A model generated the notes under the pieces. The model did not search any database. It had not been told where the DNA came from and worked only from the letters and a program-made list of their open reading frames with translations. A program made the translations under genes and the position numbers. From Balanoglossus misakiensis (Eukaryota; Hemichordata): a stretch of DNA of 64,000 bases. The stretch is taken from contig CM082590.2 in NCBI GenBank assembly GCA_040954595.2, positions 4,402,001 to 4,466,000 on the forward strand, written 5' to 3'. Below, piece after piece: positions 58,561 to 64,000 of this stretch. Numbering within the stretch: the first letter of the stretch is position 1; every line of letters begins with the position of its first letter.

Positions 58561-58799
58561 TTCTATCTAGTTGGAAAATGCCTCGTCCCTTCATCCAGAG
58601 AGCAGCGATTCTTCTCTGTCCATGTTAAGCCAGACAGCTGATACGTCCAGATAATGGTGCAATCCAAGCTCCCTCCGCCGTCCCTTCATTATAACCGACT
58701 ACAGAATGACAATTCACACTGCTTCACAGATAACGCTTTTAAGTGTATTGGTCAAAGAGGTTCTACATAAATGTTTTAAGTGGCTCTTCTTCTAGATGG

Positions 58800-59340
58800 A
58801 ATGGTTTTGTGTGAATATAGCAGTGGCGCGCGAAGCGATCGAAACTACCGCATTGAACGAGCCCTCCTACCCAGCGTTCCCGGATGTCATTGCCTGAGCA
58901 TGCGTAGAAGTAGTACGAGATAATTTGTCGTGCGACGACGTGCAGGCCACATTTGCTCGAGTGAATTAAGTTTGGTTGTTTTTCGGTGTTTTGCCACGCA
59001 TTTCCTTCTGAAGTAGAGAGTGTGGTTCCGTATGACCTCAGACATTTACCGATTGTGTTCAAGACCGGTTTTTAAACGAACCAGATGAATTATTCGTGAT
59101 TGAATTAGGGCCAATGCCCACTGTCACATTGTTGACTGCCGCGCTGGCCGCCCTATAAACTAACTTCCGCCCAGGGAAGTGTGTTACTATGTAGGCATAG
59201 TCTGCACTGGTTAGGTATAATTTTGGTGTGGCCTGTGGTTGCACTAAGTGTTGTCGGAGGTGCCTTGGAAAGCTAACTTCAGCGTTCTGGGTCGCTAGCA
59301 ACTTAAGTTAGAGATCTGGTTCGGGGCACTAGCGTCAGTG
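58800..59340. other. CpG-rich stretch, possible promoter
   Basis: Contains GTGGCGCGCGAAGCGATCGA, GAGCATGCGTAG and GTGCGACGACGTG, distinctly more CpG than the flanks. Two minus-strand open frames abut here (58763-59062 and 59059-59301) but show no domain. A promoter or first exon is possible, and so is a CpG-rich repeat. Confidence 0.3.
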
Positions 59341-59949
59341 CTGGTTCAACCTTGGGTCAACATGGGTATTTTCATGTTTTTTTTTGCTGGGGTCCGTTGT
59401 AATAGCAACGGGCCAGTCTACTCTAATGGCGATGTAAATATCAGTCGATAGTGGTTAGGTCAGAGTGCAGTGTTGATGATATTTCAAGTGACGGAAGGGC
59501 TAGTTCCTTGGAAAATTGACGCAAAACTTGCAGTAGAATATAATTGCATGAATATATCAGTGATAGTCTGCACATAAAATTAAATTGAAAACTCAAATTA
59601 CCGAGTTGAAAGTAAAACTTCTGGGCGCATTTATTAACCTGTAGACGTGTAAATGTTTCTTGATTGGTGTATAGTAGGCCCGGGGTCGTGTTAATGGAAA
59701 TCAATAGATCGAATTTCCCTAATAGTACGAAAAGGGAGGGATCTACATTCAGCGGTCAGTTGCGGTGCCTGAATGCAGTGAAGCAGGCCGTCTGACCGGA
59801 AACACTGAGGAGACCTTATTGGTCCATTGCAGGTCACGTGACAAACATGTGACTACGAATAGCAAGGGTGCAGACGTATCGAGTATGGGAACTAAGGGAT
59901 GGCCCATTAAATCTGAGTGTGTTCATGAATTATATCGGATATTTTTCAT
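59341..59949. other. Non-coding stretch, nothing recognised
   Basis: No recognisable exon; the short open frame at 59765-59977 has no domain. Confidence 0.4.
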
Positions 59950-60360
59950 GAATTTTTTTATAAATCTGCTGGTCTAATTGCTTTGAAGTTTGGTAGGTGT
60001 ATTCCTTGTGGTGATTGAAGTAAGATATTGTAAAATTCTGGCAATATTTGCAAAATTGTGTTTTTTGCCACTTTTGAACAAAGTCGTTTTCTCTGAAACT
60101 GCTTGTCTGATTGCTTTGAAGTTTGGTGGGAATATTCTTAGAATTATGTAAAATATTGGTGAAGTTTATGTTCTTGGTGCCTCTTTTACTGTTTTTGGTC
60201 TTAAATCATGTTTTCTCTTATTTTTTGAAATTTGGGATACAGGTTTTATAACACATATATGAGAACTATTCTGATATCACAATTTCTTTGTAATTTTCTC
60301 TTTTTTTCAACAAATTTTCTTCTAAGCCACTTGTCCAGTTTCTTTGAAATTTACTCTTTA
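59950..60360. repeat. Diverged tandem units with GCTTTGAAGTTTGGT
   Basis: The phrase CTG(G/C)T(C/T)TAATTGCTTTGAAG-like plus TTTGGT occurs near 59968 and 60107, and in weaker form near 60325 (CACTTGTCCAGTTTCTTTGAAA). The unit is roughly 140-220 bp. Non-coding. Confidence 0.6.
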
Positions 60361-60889
60361 CATGAGGTGGGTGAAACCCCACTGAGATTTTACATTATTC
60401 ATGTTTACATAACTTTACTAGGCCAGCTGTTACAGAGACCACCAGCTATTCTTTTATTAACTACCAGTGGTAGGTCAGTGAGTGTCTCTGACTGTCTGTC
60501 CCAGGGCTGCTTGAAAGAAGTTGCACTGCTTGTAAGATTGCCTTGACACATGACACTTGATTGGGCGTGTTCCTATAGTTTATTTCTTTTTACATTTCCA
60601 TATTTATATATGGTTAGGTCATATCTGCTTGCCAATGTTACCTGCAGTTTTCTCTAAACAAACATAATTTTTTAAAGCTTTGAGTCAATTTGAAGATTTG
60701 TAAAAACATTCTCTGAATCTGTACTTTGCATGTATTGTGGATAATTTCCTTGAGTCACTAGTGAGTGGTGCATCATATGGGCTTAGAGGGCACACTGACA
60801 GTGACAAAACTATACCCCAAAGCATTGCATAATGGTCCCAAGCAGACATACATTTACACAACTTCGCCCCCACAGGCGTAGGAACCAGG

Positions 60890-61270
60890 AGTGGGTGGTC
60901 ACTTGCCCCCCCCCCCCCCTCCAATGCTGAAGTGGGGGGGGGGCAAAGAAATACTTTTGCCCCCAACTTCAGGGACAAAACATTGTGGTTTGGAGATTGT
61001 TATATTACAAAATGTTCTAATGTCAGAGGGGGACACCCCTTCCCACACCCACCCCTTTCATTCTTTCACACCTTTCATGTATTGCCTGGTGTACCTGGGC
61101 AGAGTACTTGCCCCCCCTCCCCCACCAATGCTAACTTTGAGTGACGAAGGTTAAATTTGTCCTCCCCAACATAGTTGAGTTAATTTGCTTTTGAGTTCAT
61201 TAAAATGCAGCTTTGAGATCTGTATTTAATAAAATTTTCTAACATAGGAGGGGGGCACCCACTCCCAAAC
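60890..61270. repeat. C/G-rich repeat, inverted relative of 40438-40915
   Basis: Contains poly-C and poly-G runs, then ACAAAATGTTCTAATGTCAG with GGGGGACACCCCTTCCCAC. GAGTTAATTTGCTTTTGAG and AACATAGGAGGGGGGCACCC follow. These phrases occur inverted around 40470-40570. Short open frames over it are Pro/Gly low complexity and not genes. Confidence 0.65.
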
Positions 61271-61499
61271 CCGTCTTTACCAATTCTACTAACTTTTGCA
61301 ATGACTTGTCCTTTTAATTTTTTCATATATTAATTTAATTATTTTAATTTATTCATATATGCACCTTTCCATTGTAAGTCATTCACCACCAGAACGTTGG
61401 TTACATTTGCCCTCCCTCCCCCAACCATGAATTGCTCCCTACGCCCCTGGACTCGCAAATTATTCGTACATTGTGCACTTTCATCCATTTGGGCATAGA

Positions 61500-63695
61500 T
61501 TATTCCTGAAATAATTTAGCAAAAACATAAACAGAAAATCATTTCAAACAAATGCAACACAATTTGAATGACATCCAATGGGCTATACATTGTCCTATCA
61601 TAGAACATTGAAAGGGTATATGAATAAGGCTTTCCAACAAAAGGTACAACATAATTAGATTTAATAATTATTTTTCGCTTAGAATGAATATAGTGGAAAC
61701 AAATTCTGAAAATATTGTCTCAATTTTATTCAAACCAAATTGCCAATATTGAAATGAATTCTTCAAATATATGTCATCAATAATTGAAATATGAGGGGTA
61801 TTAAAATTCAGTATGTTCTAAAATAATTCAATACAAACAAAGTTGTCTTAATCATGACAGCTGTCCCTGACACAGATGTACACATGGCCAATACGGGCAC
61901 TGGCTTAACACATGTGTTTGACCCGCGTCTATTCACTTTACAAGTTTACCTTCACACTGATAAACTAGGAATTGACCAACCAGGTTAACATATTCGGGAG
62001 AAAATGTGCTTAAAGCATAGAAGGGATGCTTTTACAGGAACAACATTCAAAACAAAAGGATCAGATCAGAGTGAATAATCCAAGCTGGCCATTTTCTGTG
62101 TGGGGAGTATTTGTGAGGTGAATTTACAAGCTTCATACTTCACACATCTAGTTGTTTAAAACACAATATAGATTTTAAAAGGAAATATTACATTACAATA
62201 AGCTGTGGTTTAAGTATTTTATCGACAAAATTATCAGATTGTACAGATGGTCTTAGAAAAACCTTGGTTATTGAGCTGTTTTAAACACAAAAACTCCTGA
62301 AGTTTTTTGTCCTATTACTGAATATTCAAGCAGATATTGTCATTGCAATTAACCTTGTCCCTGTTGGATCAATGAATAAAGAGAACACTGAGTTAACATG
62401 AAATAAAGTCTGTCCACACATGTCTGAGTAATGGTTCCATACAAAAGGATTCACTGACAGACGGAATGTTATCTTTAAGATGGATGGTTTTGATCCAAGG
62501 GAATTGAAAAGAAATCACTATTTGCCATTTCTGTCAAGATTGTTAGTACATCAATTAAATTTGGCATATATCACATGTTGATATGCATAATTAAAGACAT
62601 TAAATCTGTGACAGAAAAAAATTAACATACCACATATATTTTCCGCAAAAAATACAAGTCACAAAGAAAAAAAAGCAAGTATTATATTAACACACCAAAA
62701 ACTGCCGTATATTGATAAACTTGAAATTTACAAATGAATGTTTAAATGGAAACAATCATAATTCAAGAGGACATTAAAAACATGAAATTTTTGATAGTTT
62801 TAAAAACGCAAGTTATGTAATTCTACATTGATGCACAATTCATAATAGTACTTGGTGTAAAGACAGACAATCTCCTTCTCTCTCTATTAAACATAGATTT
62901 GGCTACACATCAACAGAATGTGTTTAATGTCAGTTGTGGTATACTAGTCCATAAAAGAAATCACCACTTAAAATGCAAATATAAATTGAGATACTCCAAT
63001 CCAATTAACCTGGGTCATTTGATTATGTTACAAATGCAACCTCAAAGTGAATTTTCTCACAAGAAGATTGAAAGGCCACATTTTTGTTTATCAAATCATA
63101 GGATTGGTCTCTGCACAGAGGATACTGTATGAGCATTGTTCCCATCATACAGCGAGTGATTAAAATGTCATTTCATCCACTTATCTGTGACCATGTTTTT
63201 TGGCCTATGAACATATGGTGAAGGAGCATCTAACTGGAAGATCTATTGTATAATTTCCTACAGTCACCTAAAAACAATTCCCACTATCACTAAACGCAGA
63301 TCAAACATGAAATATTTCACTCTTTTGTCTAAATTTGACATTGTTGGAACTGTTCAGGGGATATATCCGAATAAAATGTATATAAGTAGTATTCCTTGTA
63401 TTTGGAAATAATGTCACAACTCTGCCATTATACCTATATACACAATGGGAAATGCAGTTACTGTGTAGTATATGTGTGGCCAGATCCAAATTCTGTAGTG
63501 TTTGGAATCTACCAGTCTTGCGCCCTCATGAGATGTTTGAGAGTACATTATGGATGCTAGGGTGTATTGATGGAAATATTAGATTTATGTTTTGGTAACA
63601 TTCATGCACATGTATTGTGGTATCACAGATACAATACCGTATGTTTACATAGAGTATTGTGATAATCTTTGGGTGACACCCACATCAGTATGTCT
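61500..63695 (-). other. Likely 3' UTR or 3' flank of the right-edge gene
   Basis: AT-rich, without repeat families seen elsewhere in the window, and lying directly downstream of the minus-strand stop at 63696-63698. A minus-strand AATAAA lies near 61718, about 2 kb below the stop, and could be its polyadenylation signal. No open frame of note. Confidence 0.4.
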
Positions 63696-64000
63696 CTATT
63701 GTTTACTTGCCAGGTCACGAAAGTGAGTTTCACAAACCCAAATGACACCTGTGCCATATGCTATTGGCTGAAGGTGCCCAAACTGTCCATCTTCATCAGC
63801 TTTACCGAGAAAGCGTTGGAAATCTCTACGGTGTAGTGATGATTTCATCTTTTCTAACTCCTCCATGGACTTTTGTAGTGGCTCTCTGGATATGTCATTC
63901 AATTCTGGATACTTGCTTCCAAAATCATCCAAGAATTCTGACAGTAAGTTACCTGCTTTCCCAGCGATTGCAGGAACTGTTTTTGCTGCTGCAGCAGCAG
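63696..64000 (-). CDS. C-terminal end of an unidentified host protein (partial)
   Basis: Minus-strand frame open from the window edge to TAA at 63696-63698, about 100 codons. It begins with an Ala run (AAAAAK), then a mixed charged helical segment (about residues 20-60, LQKSMEELEKMKSSLHRRD). It ends with a compact hydrophobic part, GTGVIWVCETHF, and the tail RDLASKQ. The sequence is rich in normal codons, has no stop and no repeat match in the window, so it is probably a genuine terminal exon. I do not recognise the family. The terminal WVCETHF-type phrase recalls C-terminal tails of large multidomain animal proteins, but that is only an impression. The exon's upstream boundary is outside the window. 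Confidence 0.65.
   Translation of the reverse strand, partial: AAAAAKTVPAIAGKAGNLLSEFLDDFGSKYPELNDISREPLQKSMEELEKMKSSLHRRDFQRFLGKADEDGQFGHLQPIAYGTGVIWVCETHFRDLASKQ

Noticed and set aside
60891-61154. Pro/Gly-rich open frames
   Set aside because: Translation of poly-C/poly-G runs in a non-coding repeat.

Overview
The window looks like metazoan nuclear DNA that is gene-poor, AT-rich and dominated by mobile elements. There is no prokaryotic gene packing. Two host coding pieces are visible. The first is one internal exon of an hnRNP A/B-type RNA-binding protein with good splice sites (1575-1718, minus). The second is the C-terminal coding end of an unrecognised gene that runs off the right edge (63696-64000, minus). 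TTAGGG-type repeat blocks, a chromodomain Ty3/Gypsy element, a Mag-like Gypsy element and Crypton-like tyrosine-recombinase genes suit a marine invertebrate deuterostome such as a hemichordate or lancelet. That placement is inference and not certain.

Layout. 0-6.3 kb: hnRNP exon, small MITEs and foldback elements. 6.4-9.3, 15.0-19.9, 24.0-26.5 and 33.8-35.5 kb: copies of one large composite repeat family, called R here. It is built from a LINE fragment, CCCTAA-rich minisatellite, tandem ~207-bp units and inverted arms. 20.4-22.6 kb: a decayed Crypton-like tyrosine recombinase gene with two zinc fingers, preceded by 72-bp tandem repeats. 26.48-33.80 kb: a very young, apparently intact chromodomain Ty3/Gypsy retrotransposon (528-bp LTRs with no difference seen, one gag-pol ORF), inserted in an R copy. 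35.8-37.5 kb: a 124-bp satellite with six-unit higher-order structure. 37.6-40.1 kb: a second, more decayed tyrosine recombinase gene on the minus strand, with a 134-bp piece of its catalytic domain tandemly repeated. 41.9-53.1 kb: a mosaic of four sequence modules duplicated several times. 13.6 and 53.8 kb: two copies, in opposite orientation, of a ~735-bp TTAA-flanked inverted-repeat element. 55.7-58.3 kb: an internally deleted Mag-like Gypsy element with near-identical 237-bp LTRs. 58.3-63.7 kb: mostly non-coding, probably ending in the 3' UTR of the right-edge gene.

The most unusual feature is the link between the two tyrosine recombinase genes and the R repeats. The ~300 bp just upstream of the minus-strand gene is the end of an R copy, and the same segment occurs in R at 34.1-34.4 kb with no gene behind it. 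Both genes lie among R sequences in direct and inverted orientation, together with telomere-like repeats. One reading is that R and the recombinase gene are parts of one large element family, with gene-less R copies as deletion derivatives.
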